Assembly (NCBI GenBank): GCA_030765045.1
Contig: CM060972.1
Span: forward strand, 57,798,971 to 57,862,970
Origin: Tenodera sinensis
Taxonomy: Eukaryota > Arthropoda > Insecta > Mantodea > Mantidae
Direction of reading: 5' to 3'
DNA: 64,000 bases
Shown here: piece after piece, positions 23,530-34,434 of the stretch
Numbering within the stretch: the stretch's first letter is position 1
Layout of the letters: every line of letters begins with the position of its first letter
Notes under the pieces: model-generated
Told to the model about the DNA's origin: nothing
The model's input: only the letters and a program-made list of their open reading frames with translations
Database searches by the model: none
Made by a program: the position numbers and the translations under genes

Positions 23530-24378
23530 ATTCTTTTACTTTCTCTGCTAGTAAGTAGAGGAAGTACCTGTTGTATTCCACTCAAAAATTCGATGTCGAG
23601 ATTTCACCGAAAATGTTTTGAGACCCCTGAACACAAAAAAAGAATTTTTATAAAAAGGTCCGTGTGTGTGTCTGTCAGTCTGTGGACAGCATAACTCAAA
23701 AACGAAAAGTTACTTAAAAACCACAGTTAGTATTTAAGTTTAATGTCTTTCAAGGATGCGACACGAAGATTTTGAAGAAAACTCCACCCTAAACTACCCT
23801 TTACATGGAAAATTTTTCGAAAATTTTGTATTTCTTTAAAATGTCTAACGATTTTGAATAAATGACTTGTGTTTAAGATACTTTTATGGCAAATGAAATG
23901 TATATTATGAATTTTCTGCCTATACTATAGCCTATGTAGTCCTGTTTACTCCGGATGACTTTTGAATAACTCGTAAACCGTAAGAGATAGACGAAATTTT
24001 AGGATACAAAAAACGTAGATCTTGCTAAAACACACGATTTATGTCTAAATAATTTTTTTTTCTTGAGCGAACCATTTGGGAGATATTCCTTATTTGTGTC
24101 ACTTTCGGGAAACAAATTTTCGTGAAATGGAACATCTTTGTTTATTTTTTTATATGTTAAGCGTCCAAAGAGAATGGGATTTTTAAAAGATTTGACTATC
24201 GCTCAAAGCCTTCTGTATTCCAATATTCCCCTTGCACCTACAAGGAAATAAGCAATGACATAATTTCCGCAAATGTTTATATCGACTAACACGGAAAAGA
24301 TATAGGAATAACAATTTATAAGAATGGTTAGTGCAAGATTAGAGAAAGTCATGTGAGTGCAACACATCAGATTTTTAC
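23530..24378 (-). repeat. Family A copy A13, full length (849 bp)
   Basis: This complete minus copy runs from TTTTACTTTCTCTGCTAGT to GTGCAACACATCAGATTTTT, with all blocks in order and almost no microsatellite. The flanks share AAACGGTTAAA (left, about 23513; right, about 24382), a possible target duplication separated from the unit by a few bases. Confidence 0.85.
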
Positions 24379-25589
24379 AAAACGGTTAAACCTACCGAAA
24401 CGGAACTTTTTAGGTATTTTTGTATTATCTTTCCTGCAATCCAAGAGTTTGTAATCTTATCGTCATTATTAAACTTGCAGAATCAGGAAAGATGATGAAT
24501 TTGCTGTCATCTGTAATTTGTATACGTAACAAAGCCAGTTATTTGTATCTCAATGGTGCGGAAGAAAGCTCGTGCTCTGACTTACGCTTCGAAGCGAAAC
24601 GATGTCACGGTTCGAATATTCTCTGTGTATTGCATTCCTGTTCTCTGAAGCTATCTGCAAACTATTTTGAGCGATGCAACAAAGATATCGCTTATCAACT
24701 GTCTATAACGCAGCTTTTATAGCCAGGTGTCAAGATAAACATGCAGTTGACTTCGTCACGCCCATTTTCCAACAGATGAAGGCAAATAGTCGCACTCGCA
24801 GTACTTTTATGACTTGCTGGGGCACTTTACGGTGGAGCAAGCACTTTAATTAGAATGAAACCTACAACTTCACAGTTTACAGAGTCAGTTGAAGATCCAT
24901 GTAATGGCGGGTCTACAGATTTATTCGGCCCTTACCGCCAGCGAATTTAAATGAACGACTTCATTACGAGGACCACTCCCTAATAATGATGAAGCTGCTG
25001 CTATAAAATTCGTTTTAAAATTTTTGGGTTGAACCTTATAGACTTTGTATCTGTAGATTAAGAGAGTTACAGGCCAAAAAAGTTTGGAAATCCCTGTTTT
25101 ACATTAATTCTACGGAGATAAAAAATATAGCAATTAAAATTTTACAATAAATTCCTCACCTCAAAATAAAGTCATTAAGCACTTCTAAGCTAGCCAGTTT
25201 GATCATTTCCTACTTAAAAGTAGCTATAAAGGCTTTTAAGAGACTTGGGGAAATAGTTTTGTACTTCATTTTAGCTTTCTGGCATTCTTCATCCATTTGC
25301 TGAAAATTTACACATCGGTTCATTTATTCACTACTGAAACATGCAAGTTTTTATTGTAGGTAAATAAATATTACCTTGTATCTGCTTATGTAAATTTTTT
25401 ATATTGCAATCTTTAATATTCCATATTTAGTAAGATTTAATTGTGTCAGTATTTTAAAATAACAAATATTTAAATGAAATCTAAAATTTCTGTGGTTAGC
25501 TTCATAAAACAAGACATGTTTTTTATAATTACTATTTTTGACCTTGACCATTTACATCTAAATCGATTAGCAAACTACAAACAAATGAA
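24379..25589. other. Unannotated spacer
   Basis: A 100-codon frame at 24420-24722 has no recognisable domain. The rest is AT-rich. Confidence 0.45.
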
Positions 25590-25861
25590 ATAAGATACTT
25601 GAGAAGAGCGGAAGGTAAAACTAAACCAGATAAATTAAAAATTAGATAAGAACAAATTTGAAAATTCGCCCTTTACAATAACAAATAGAAAATGGGCAAT
25701 TGAGATAGTTTGGGCACGTTCCACGTGTGGTTGAAGAGGTTACCAAAACAGGCTTGGTAAGCTAGAGTGAAGGGAAGGAGATCAGAGGAAGACCTAGACA
25801 TTCCTGGGTAGATTTGATTGAAGGGATTTTAAAGTGAAAAGGGTTGGATATGAATGGAGAA
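25590..25861 (+). pseudogene. RTE-like reverse transcriptase C-terminal fossil
   Basis: One plus-strand frame reads YLRRAEGKTK, then QLR-stop-FGHVPRVVEE, then EIRGRPRHSWVDLIEGILK before a stop. This matches the conserved tail of many insect RTE/BovB-like ORFs, in which a Q-L-R-W-x-G-H-V motif is followed by a G-R-P-R-x-x-W-x-D block. The tryptophan of the first motif has become TAG, and further stops lie at the start of the segment and after LVS. No RT core is present upstream. It is a dead fragment; the family assignment rests on these motifs only. Confidence 0.6.
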
Positions 25862-26361
25862 ACTCACACACATAACAAGGAATATCTCCGAAATGGTTCA
25901 ACCTACAAGAAAATTTATTGGGACATAAATTGTGTATTTTAGCAAGATCTACGTTTTTGTATAGTATGATTTGGTCTATTCAAAAGTCATCCAGACTAAA
26001 CAGGACTACATAGGCTATAGCCATAAAATTCAAAATATGTCATATAAATATCTTAAACATATATCATTTTAATCAAAACCATTAGAGCCATTTTCAAAAA
26101 AATCAAAATTTTCGAAACATTTTCCATATAAAGGGTAGTTTAGGATGGGGCTGTTTTCTGCAGAATCTTCCTGTCGCATTCTTGAAAGACAAACTTAAAT
26201 ACCAACTTTGGATTTTAACCGACTTTTCGTTTTTAAGTTATGCTGTCCACAGACTGACGCGCGCGCGCACACACACACATACACACACACAAACATACTC
26301 TCGCACACGCACACACACACAAACACACACTCACACACACGCGCACACTGACCTTTTTCTA

Positions 26362-26400
<39 letters not shown>

Positions 26401-26497
26401 CAGGCGATCTCAAAACACATTTCCGGTGAAATCTCGACATCGTATTTTTGGGTGGAATACAACACTTCCTCTACTTACCAGTAGGGAAGGTAAAAAT
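25862..26497 (+). repeat. Family A copy A14, 5'-truncated
   Basis: It starts at ACACATAACAAGGAATATC and runs to CTACTTACCAGTAGGGAAGG. The microsatellite site (26258-26346) is a degenerate AC tract with GCGC starts, followed by a long T tract (26367-26396). Confidence 0.85.
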
Positions 26498-27699
26498 GTA
26501 GAACTTTCCAGCGGAAACGCCTGATGGCACCTACAACAATCAGTGTGACCAAGGCTTAAAATATAAAAAGGGGCCCATGTAATTAGTTCAGCGAACCCCT
26601 TGTCTCAAAGGAGTGGTGCGGAAATGAACCTCGGACTACATGCATCTACGGCTTCTTTTAAGGTTGATGTACTGCGGCAGTGCAGTACTGTTTTCTGTGA
26701 TCTTTACACGCGAAATTGAAGTGACCACCGATCATGATAGAATGTTACTTGCGAACTGGAAGAATACAGGAGGGAGTCTATCGTTACGATATTGGCCGTC
26801 GTGTGAAAGATTTTCTCCATTCTCACCCAGAATTTCATCAAGTCCGATACAAAAGGCGGTGAAAAGAAAATATTAAACATAGCTAAGATTATTAATCTGA
26901 CGTTGGATTTTCATATGTCCCTGTAATACTACAACTGTCCAACCTTTCCTCTTTGGAGAACCTTACGTAATGAGCGGCTATAACCCACTCCACTCCTTCA
27001 ATCAGAGAGACAGTCAGTATCCAGTGACGGACACAAAGGCGAGTCCACGGACTTCTTAAACGTAAGCAGTACCAAAGAAGTCACTAATGAGCAGATGTTT
27101 ATCACATAAGATTCTGAAAGTGCTTTCGTAAATCAAAGGTAAGTCGTCTCTGGAACACAATGCAGACTGGGGGTTGAAGAGGGGGCAAACTCCAAGTACA
27201 GAGGAAGGAGGTAAACCCAAGCTCCCGTCTGTCACAAAGATCGGACATCACTGGTGTTTCTGGAGGCGGTCATGAAAGCTGTATGTCCTGCAATAGCAAC
27301 AGGTTGATTGTTGTATGGTCCTGGACATGTTAGTTTCGTCTTGTTGCTGTTTAATTCACTCTCCCGGCCGTGTCTATCCAGCCCTGGCTTTTCTTCGCTT
27401 TTCCGCATATCGTATATTATCAGTTGGGCTTCCGCTGCCTTCATTTGTCATCTGCGGTGCACTTGTAATATATTTTGTATGTGGTGTTTTGCCCGCCCTT
27501 TGCTGTTTCCGTCCTGCATTGACGTGTGTTCTCAGAAACCACACTCTCTATGCAGGAATATCAACAAGATGGAGAGGTTCAGTTCAAGGACGACCGACGT
27601 AACCGCGTCACAAGGTCAGGGGCCTCTCGGAGCGCGCCCGCCGAGTTTTCCCCTCTAGCGGTCTTTGAGGACCACAGATTCGAACTCTCCTAATTTGCC
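26498..27699. other. Unannotated spacer
   Basis: Several overlapping frames (27232-27658) lack a domain. CAAAGGTAAGTCG near 27136 resembles a splice donor, but no acceptor pairs with it convincingly. Confidence 0.4.
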
Positions 27700-28112
27700 T
27701 CATTTTTACTTCCTCTACTACGAAATACAAAGTAGGGAAAGTACAGTATTCTACCCAAAAATTCGATGTCGAGATTTAACCGGAAACGTGTTTTGAGGCC
27801 CCCTGAATCCATAAAAAATATTAGACAAAGTCCTTGTATGTCTGAACATCATAACTCAAAAACGAAAAGTTGGTTAAAAACCAATGTTGGTATTTATGTT
27901 TAATATATTTCAAAGATTTTGAACAAAATTCCTCCACCCTTTCGCAAAGTTTATTTTCTCAAAATAGCCCTAACGATTTTGATCAAAATGCCATAAGTTT
28001 ATGGCAACTGAAATGTATATTTTGAATTTTCTGGTCATAGTGTATGTAGTCCTGTTAACTCTTGATGACTTTTACATAACTGGTAAACCGTAAGAGATAG
28101 ACCAAATCCAAT
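27700..28112 (-). repeat. Family A fragment A15
   Basis: It reads from CATTTTTACTTCCTCTACT through the 3' block and middle to CTGGTAAACCGTAAGAGATA, where a transposase fragment replaces the remainder. No microsatellite is present. Confidence 0.8.
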
Positions 28113-28149
28113 CTTTCGATGAGAACAATTGAAAGTGTGTTTCAAGACA

Positions 28150-28385
28150 GAATTATTAGTTGAAATTTCTTGCCCCCTCGGTCCTCCGACCCAACCCCCT
28201 GCGATTTCTATCTCTGGGGTAACTTGAAGCATAAAGTGCAGAAGACAAACCCACACTCCCTAAAACAATTAAAACAAAATATCCGTCAGGAAATTGCCAG
28301 CATTTCTCAACGTGAACTACGGCGAGTGATGGATAATTTCCTAAAGAGGTACCAAAAATGTATGTGTCCAGGTGTCCAGTTTTAG
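28150..28385 (+). pseudogene. Tc1/mariner-superfamily transposase C-terminus
   Basis: A 71-codon frame begins within PPRSSDPTPCDFYLWG, matching the C-terminal end of the DDE catalytic core in Tc1/mariner-superfamily transposases, where the consensus is W-P-P-R-S-P-D-L-T-P-x-D-F. It continues with a helical tail (LKQNIRQEIASISQRELRRV) and ends in VQF-stop, close to the natural C-terminus. The catalytic aspartates upstream are missing, so this is a 5'-truncated relic. The following sequence (about 28400-28450) resembles 51450-51495, which may be another end of the same family. Confidence 0.8.
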
Positions 28386-29524
28386 CATGTGCTATAATTA
28401 CATTTAAAATTAGTTTTAAAAATGCGGTATGGTTTTATCCGCGCTGTTTTATGACAGCGGCAGTCGGCAACGAGCGCAGAGAACCCGTACAGACAAAACA
28501 CAGCGCAGCCGGTTCACAGTCTTTTGGATAACCCGTTATTTCCCGGTATATTACAAATACGAGATGGTCATTCAAGTGATAAGCTATTCGAGTGTCCTAT
28601 AGACGATAAAATATGGAACAGGGAGTATCAATAAAGTCACCTGCATGTTGGAAATATCGCCTTGTGTAAACCGCACTGCCACACCACGTGGAACCTAGAA
28701 AGATTCTACTCTCCTAGCGCGCTCAATCATTTTTTCCAGGGCTGTACATATAACAAAAGCGCGTCTGTAACAAAATACACGTCTGCGTGTTTAAGTCTGA
28801 ATATAGTAGAAGGAGGTAAATCCAACATCCCCTCTTTTGCAAACGTTGGGCATTGCTGGGTTGGACGGTTGCACTTTTACGTAAACGATTTATGTTCTGC
28901 TCTTTTGTTACCGTCAAATGTCTCAAGAACAAGTGGTGCCCATCGTATTATTTAATTTGTACCTTGCTTCCAATAAAAGTGTTTGTCAAGGTTCAATTAC
29001 TGGTGAGAATTACTAAACCCAGCAATCGGCTTTCTAGGATATTTTTGAATCAAAAACATCAGTTTCTGTGCCATCCTTGGTGCTTAAAGTGTCAAGAACT
29101 AAAACACAAATGTTTCTGCTGACTGACGCCAGATACAAACATAGATTAAAGCGAGTATGTCGTTTATATTTAAAGTTATGGAAGTTGGTCCACCTGCAGA
29201 GTCAGTCAGCCAGCTAGACAGACAGACACATTTGAAAAGACATCAATAAGACAATCATTCACCGGCTTATCGTAAAGGGAGACTCCCTGTAATGCGTGAC
29301 ATCACATCCGGTGATAAAACGTGTGGCGGAAGAAAGACATTGAGGTTTTCCTCTCTTGTGTGTGTGTGTAGGTGATTCAGAGACATTATCACATACCGTT
29401 AACTGTGTGCGTTCTTTTCTTACAGTGTCTCCACGTGTTACACAACATTTAACTGCAGCGTGCGGTGACAATAATTGAACAAGGGGAAGTAATTACAAAT
29501 GACTGTTTCATATATAACTCCAGA
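28386..29524. other. Unannotated spacer
   Basis: Short ORFs without domains. No known repeat beyond the possible mariner 3' end in the first 70 bp. Confidence 0.45.
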
Positions 29525-29745
29525 GCAACAGCCGTCTCCGGGCCAAGGGGTACCGCCCAGCCGCTGCGTCCCCCCACCTCTACCCACCACAAGCGTCATG
29601 ACTAGGGTGCAGTACTGGAATGTGGGACGTGGTCAGGCCCCGATCCCTCCTGGCGTTCCACGGGTCCAGACACTTGAATCAAGCAGCTCCTCCGGGACCT
29701 AACGAGGCTGAGTGCACCCCAGTATGTCCCACCTTAAATTATGAT
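29525..29745 (-). repeat. Family B repeat, longest copy
   Basis: This is the reference copy for family B, with CCGCCCAGCCGCTGCGTCC, CACCTCTACCCACCAC, GTCATGACTAGGGTGCAGTA, ACGTGGTCAGGCC and GAATCAAGCAGCTCCTC. The sense is inferred from the related copy at 15140-15364. Confidence 0.65.
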
Positions 29746-30686
29746 ATATGAATGATCACCGGGTCATTCTTTTGTTAGGTCAATGTTGCCAATTGTAGCC
29801 CACAAATATGTATAAAAAAAACAATTTATTGCACATTAAAATTAATTATCAAAATAGCAAACAGACAACTGTGTTTAGAAGAATTACTATTTTAATAATT
29901 AAAGTGTTTTTCCAGAACAAAGCTTATTGACTAATTTTAAAAATAAAGTAAGATTTATTTGAGATTATAAACTGGTTTTCTGATATAACGAGAGAAAATC
30001 GAAATACATGTAATTCTCCTGTCTCGTTTCCCTCAGTAGGCACAGCTGAATTCCAGTAATCGAAATGACTATATTTTGGATTATTTTCATGGAATTTACA
30101 ATTTTGTGGTTAAATCTTTGCGATATAATATTTAAATTCATATTTTATTTATGAAACAATTAAGAGAAATATAATTCGACGGTCTGACTTTCCCAAATAA
30201 ATTCTGTCACTCCGCTTGGGAATCTGTCGTTTAGATCAGACATCTGTTGATATTACTTTTCAAAAATAACTTTTGAAGCAAATGACACGTTAAACCGTTG
30301 ACACTCCTTGATGTTAAATTGTAAGCTAATGTGCAAATTCTATCTAGCAGCTCAAGGACAGAGCTAAAATAACCTGCAGGCTGTTCCATTTACTTTCTAA
30401 AACACAATGGAATGAAAACTAATTCTTTGTCTCATTGTGCTTGTTTTATTTGAGTGCTAATATTTGTCTTTCCTTCCTGTTGAATTGTTCAACTATAAAC
30501 TATACAATGATTATCCGAGCTTGTAGACCGTGGTCTAGTGGAAAATCTCCTTCAAGACGTTTTGTTCGAAGCTGCGTCAAACATCCTCAGTGGTGTGACC
30601 GTAGTACTCTGCTATTCTCGGCGACGACTCATACGAACCCGTTTGGTTTCACAGGTTTTACACGCTTAGCATGTGTGGGAGGTTGA
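29746..30686. other. Spacer and possible 5' region of the Jockey-type element
   Basis: AT-rich to about 30480. A frame from 30435 ends at a TGA (30684-30686) directly upstream of and in frame with the ORF1-like segment. It could be decayed ORF1, but I see no convincing zinc knuckles. Confidence 0.4.
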
Positions 30687-31094
30687 CGGCCAAAAGAAGG
30701 GGAAGAAGAAGTGGGTAAAACCACTAAACCTGCTGAGGGGCAGAATCCCAACAAAAATGTTGAGAAACTCCCCTCTCCACCAGCACCGAAAGCTCCAGCT
30801 GTGCCAGCTGAGCCCGCCAATGCTGGCCCATCCTCGCGGATTGGCCCAGCCACTCCTGAGGCACCAGTGCCACACAACAGCTCGCAACTATCCGTAGGTG
30901 ACACATTTGCATCTGAGGACATGGCTGAGTTCATTCAGTTGGCGACCTGGTTCGCAGACTTGGTTCAGCGCTCCCTCCCAATCCTACGACGCTGCAGGGA
31001 AACCATCAACAACCCCGGGATTTCCGCTGTGCAGAAGCATCTCACGATGCTTCGAACGGCTAAGGACCTCTATTCTAACTCCACGAGCTCTTAA
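30687..31094 (+). pseudogene. ORF1-like (gag-like) C-terminal segment
   Basis: The frame is open from just after a TGA at 30684-30686 to a TAA at 31092-31094. It is proline- and alanine-rich at first (PSPPAPKAPAVPAEPANAGP), then has a helical end (MAEFIQLATWFADLVQRSLP). It precedes ORF2 as ORF1 does in Jockey-type elements, where ORF1 is a nucleic-acid-binding gag-like protein. The zinc-knuckle region normally found in ORF1 is not visible, and there is no ATG in a suitable place. It is therefore a partial or decayed ORF1. It overlaps the ORF2 frame by 16 nt. Confidence 0.55.
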
Positions 31095-31108
31095 CGGCGC
31101 ATAGAAGT

Positions 31109-33652
31109 GTGCGTTCATTTCGAGCTGCGTTCTGGAACGCAAATGGAGTTAGAGACCAGAGACCTGGCCTGTTAGATTTCGTAGACAGTCACGGGATTGA
31201 TATCCTGATGGTCTGTGAAACGCACTTGCACGCCGGTGTACAGTTTACCCTGCCAAGTTACGCCGCCCATCGGTCTGATCGGGTCGGCCGACAGGGCGGT
31301 GGTACTGCCATTTTCATAAAGAACCATCTCACCCACACTCCTGTTACCATTCCTCCGCTACAACACCTGGAAGCAACCGCCATAAGGCTATCCTTGGGCG
31401 GGAACGACCTAGTGCTTGTGGCGGTATATGACCCGCCGGATAGACGCTTCCATGAAGCAGACATCACGGCACTCCTGAACCTACACCACAGGGTTTGCAT
31501 TGCAGGCGACTTCAACGCAAAACACCCAAGCTGGTACAGCCGCACCCAGAACGTTAAGGGCCGGGGACTGTACCGTCTCATTAGCGGGAACCCCGCCCTT
31601 CACGCGCACGGGCCGAGAGGTCCAACATACTACCCGGCACGCGGCGCCGCGGATGTCATCGATTTCATGATCACCAAAAACATACCATTTCACTTGGTCC
31701 TCTCTGTGATTGACGCTCTGGACTCTGATCACAACCCTGTTGTGGTCGACTCAGACGTTAATCTCACCGCGCTGGGAGTACCGGACTGGGTGGAAGAGAT
31801 CGGCTGGGACGCAGCCGTCCTTGCCCTTCAAAACTCCGTGGAGGCAAATTCTCGAATAGACTCGATAGAGGCTCTCGAGGAGGCAGCCGCGGGGTTTTCT
31901 ACCTCAGTCCTAAATGCGGTGCGTGCTCACACACACCGCATTCCTACCGAAGCACCAAACCCGACATCTATCCCTGCCCCACTTAAGCGCCTCATACAAG
32001 CAAAGAATGCTGTCAGACGGCTATGGCAGAGATTCCGACATCCTAGGATAGGAGTAATACACCAGAGGTTCAAATCCCTGGAGAGACGACTCCTAAGAAA
32101 ACATAGGCAAGCAGCTTGGGACGAAACATTGCGTCACGTAAACCTCCAGGAGAGGAAACCTTGGCGCATCGTCCGAGGCTTGCGGAAAGATAAATCTGTA
32201 CACCAGCATCCTGTGCATAGCCCTCGGGGAAGACTTGTCTTTGAACCGAGGGAAAAAGCAGAGGCGCTAGCAGACTATCTGGAAACTCAATTCCAGCCCA
32301 GGGAACATCCACAGAACGATGACCATACTGACCTCGTGGAACAGGCGGTAGAAGACTTCTTAGAAGTCGGACCCGCGGGCCACGAGGAGTTTCATATCCC
32401 GATAGTTACCCCTCGCGAGGTAACTAACACCATCAAATCACTAAAAGCCCGAAAATCCCCTGGACAGGACCGTGTAACAGCGGAAATGCTCCAGCACCTT
32501 CCCCATAGAGCCGTGATGCACTTGACCCGCATTTATAACGCATGCCTCAGCATGCGTCATTTTCCAGTTATCTGGAAACAGGCGCGTGTGGTGTGCGTTC
32601 TAAAGCAGGGCAAAAATCCGGTCTTTCCATCCAGTTATCGATCCATCAGTCTCCTACCAGTTATCTCGAAAGTATTCGAGAAACTGTTCCTGTCCCGCCT
32701 CGAACCTCTATTGGAGGAAAAAGGCCTCCTACCTGAACATCAGTTTGATTTTCGTTCTGGCCACTCCACGACTGAGCAACTACTGCGTGTAGCCGAGAAA
32801 GCTTCCCTGGCTTACCAGGAGAGGGCTAAAACGGTGGCAGTGTTGCTTGACGTGGAAAAGGCATTTTCTACCACCTGGCATGAGGGGCTTGTCTACAAGC
32901 TCATACAGCACGAAATCCCCCCTCCATACATTTACTTGGTGGCTAGTTTCCTACAGGAGCGTAGCTTCCGGGTGAAGGTGGATGGATCATTCTCTAGAGA
33001 GAGGCCCATTGGCGCAGGAGTCCCCGAGGGCAGTGTACTGTCACCGGCGCTCTTTGCAGCTTACATGGCCGATCTCCCCACGCACCCAAACACACTCATC
33101 TGTCAGTATGCGGACGATCTTATGATCTTCGCTACTAACAAGAACCCGTGCTACAGTTGCCGACAAGTACAAGCCCATCTCCGCGCCATCAGTAGATGGT
33201 GCGAGAACTGGCGTATGTCGATTAACCCGGAGAAAAGCTCTGCGATTCTCCTGGCGAATACGATAGCCAACCGGCTCCCGCGAGACCGCGTGCTTCGGCG
33301 CCGTCGGATCCCCTGGGTCACTACGGCGAAGTATCTCGGAGTCACGCTGGACCGGCGGCTGACGTATAGACATCACGTCAGGGGCAAGGTACTACAAGAC
33401 CATGCTGCTCTCCGGCAGCTATATCCCATACTCAGATCCCAAACCATGCCCTTACGCCTGAAGCTCCAGCTGTATCGAGCGATCATCCCGCCTCTGGTCC
33501 TGTACGGATGTGAGATCTGGGGAGTGGTGGCAAAGTCCACCTTCATCAGACTCCAGACGCTGCAGAACCGGGCATTAAGGATGATCTATGATACCGGCTG
33601 GAGATTTCCTGCCCATATCCTTCATGAACATTCCGGTATCCCGTCGACGTGA
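31109..33652 (+). CDS. Jockey-type ORF2: AP endonuclease and reverse transcriptase
   Basis: This 847-codon frame encodes the machinery for target-primed reverse transcription. Residues 1-215 are an APE-type endonuclease with WNANG (9-13), CETH with the catalytic Glu (E37), GDFNAKH (133-139) and SDHNP (206-210). Residues about 430-760 are the RT domain, with SYRSISLLPVISKVFEKL, LLDVEKAF containing catalytic Asp 581, VPEGSVLSP (638-646) and YADD (667-670). There is no RNase H, as in Jockey. The frame opens without ATG: the first in-frame ATG is inside the endonuclease, and the frame is open from 31079, overlapping ORF1 by 16 nt. Atypical residues at conserved sites (QFDFRSGHS, AFST, VPEGS) and a frameshift at about 33643 that displaces the C-terminus suggest an inactive copy. 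Confidence 0.92.
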   Translation: MRSFRAAFWNANGVRDQRPGLLDFVDSHGIDILMVCETHLHAGVQFTLPSYAAHRSDRVGRQGGGTAIFIKNHLTHTPVTIPPLQHLEATAIRLSLGGNDLVLVAVYDPPDRRFHEADITALLNLHHRVCIAGDFNAKHPSWYSRTQNVKGRGLYRLISGNPALHAHGPRGPTYYPARGAADVIDFMITKNIPFHLVLSVIDALDSDHNPVVVDSDVNLTALGVPDWVEEIGWDAAVLALQNSVEANSRIDSIEALEEAAAGFSTSVLNAVRAHTHRIPTEAPNPTSIPAPLKRLIQAKNAVRRLWQRFRHPRIGVIHQRFKSLERRLLRKHRQAAWDETLRHVNLQERKPWRIVRGLRKDKSVHQHPVHSPRGRLVFEPREKAEALADYLETQFQPREHPQNDDHTDLVEQAVEDFLEVGPAGHEEFHIPIVTPREVTNTIKSLKARKSPGQDRVTAEMLQHLPHRAVMHLTRIYNACLSMRHFPVIWKQARVVCVLKQGKNPVFPSSYRSISLLPVISKVFEKLFLSRLEPLLEEKGLLPEHQFDFRSGHSTTEQLLRVAEKASLAYQERAKTVAVLLDVEKAFSTTWHEGLVYKLIQHEIPPPYIYLVASFLQERSFRVKVDGSFSRERPIGAGVPEGSVLSPALFAAYMADLPTHPNTLICQYADDLMIFATNKNPCYSCRQVQAHLRAISRWCENWRMSINPEKSSAILLANTIANRLPRDRVLRRRRIPWVTTAKYLGVTLDRRLTYRHHVRGKVLQDHAALRQLYPILRSQTMPLRLKLQLYRAIIPPLVLYGCEIWGVVAKSTFIRLQTLQNRALRMIYDTGWRFPAHILHEHSGIPST

Positions 33653-33798
33653 TTAAAACCCGCGCTCGAACAATGTACAACAAACTCCAGAACCACCCTA
33701 ACCCGCTGGTAAATACTCTGGGTCAATACGACCAGAGAGAGCCACACCGACTACCATCAAAAAGACTACCAAAGGACATCCTAAGTCCGGCGGTTTAA
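33643..33798 (+). pseudogene. Displaced C-terminus of the Jockey-type ORF2
   Basis: After the ORF2 stop at 33650-33652, another frame starting by 33643 continues for 51 codons to TAA at 33796-33798. It contains RARTMYNKLQNHPNPLV, which matches the usual Jockey C-terminal pattern of a basic helix followed by N-H-P-N-P-L. A one- or two-base indel near 33640 explains the shift. It is not a separate gene. Confidence 0.75.
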
Positions 33799-33924
33799 CT
33801 TTGAAGATGGGAAAGGCGAAAGTACAATCTGTATCCAAAACAGAGAAAACACCTGTTTCAGTTCACCTCTCAGTGAGTGACTGACGGCCAGAACCCTGGA
33901 GGGGATTAGCGCGTCACCTGACTG

Positions 33925-34000
33925 GCCGGAAACGACCAATCAGAAGCCGCGCAGAGCCCGCTCGCGGACCAATCCCTTCCAACCACCCCTCCTGCCCCTA
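33925..34000 (+). promoter_or_regulatory. Promoter-like motifs in the Jockey 3' region
   Basis: Two CCAAT motifs (about 33936 and 33970) precede CCTATAAAAA (near 33998) in a GC-rich setting, about 130-200 bp after the ORF2 end. The spacing resembles an RNA polymerase II core promoter. HeT-A-type telomeric elements carry a 3' promoter that drives a downstream copy; whether this is comparable is inference. Confidence 0.4.
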
Positions 34001-34030
34001 TAAAAATCCCTGTTTCCATAAATAATTTCC

Positions 34031-34434
34031 TAGAGCAACACACATCCCCGTAGAAACAACATCGAAACCATCGCGCAGGTTAAGCCGTATAACGGCTAGG
34101 TACTGCGGACAAGACACTCGAACGGGGCAACCATCGCACCCGTTCGACTCGAACTGCCTCTGGTGGGCTGGCATTTACTGTGGCTGACGCTGTTGATGGC
34201 GTATGATCTTGACTTTGTCTCCGGTCAGGTTTTTTGCATGTTTTGTATAATACTGAATTTCAAGCTTTATTTAAACGCTTTATTTCATCCTTTCTATTGA
34301 AATTATCTTTGTTTGAAAATTTTTATGGCTTCGCGACTTAAACAGACGTAATAATGAACCATGGAAGACGGGATAACTTGTCTAAATACTGTATAATGTG
34401 TTCCCCTGGCAGAACAGGCATTACTAGCACCAAG
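34031..34434. other. Unannotated spacer, possibly the remaining Jockey 3' UTR
   Basis: No gene recognised; GC content falls gradually to the AT-rich background. Confidence 0.4.

Larger units (their letters stand above)
30687..34030 (+). mobile_element. Jockey-type non-LTR retrotransposon
   Basis: The order is a short ORF1-like C-terminal segment, an endonuclease-plus-reverse-transcriptase ORF2 without RNase H, then a GC-rich 3' region. This layout and the RT motifs fit the Jockey clade. Both outer limits are approximate: no target duplication or poly(A) was found, and the 3' limit is set at the promoter-like motifs. GC content is clearly above that of the neighbours, as expected for a young insertion in AT-rich DNA. 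Point changes at conserved sites and a late frameshift suggest it is no longer active. Confidence 0.85.

Noticed and set aside
27000..27145. Exon ending at CAAAG/GTAAGTCG
   Set aside because: No plausible acceptor with a pyrimidine tract lies within a reasonable distance upstream.
31258..31732. Minus-strand ORFs opposite the Jockey ORF2
   Set aside because: They are shadows of the plus-strand coding region, whose endonuclease and RT motifs are unambiguous.
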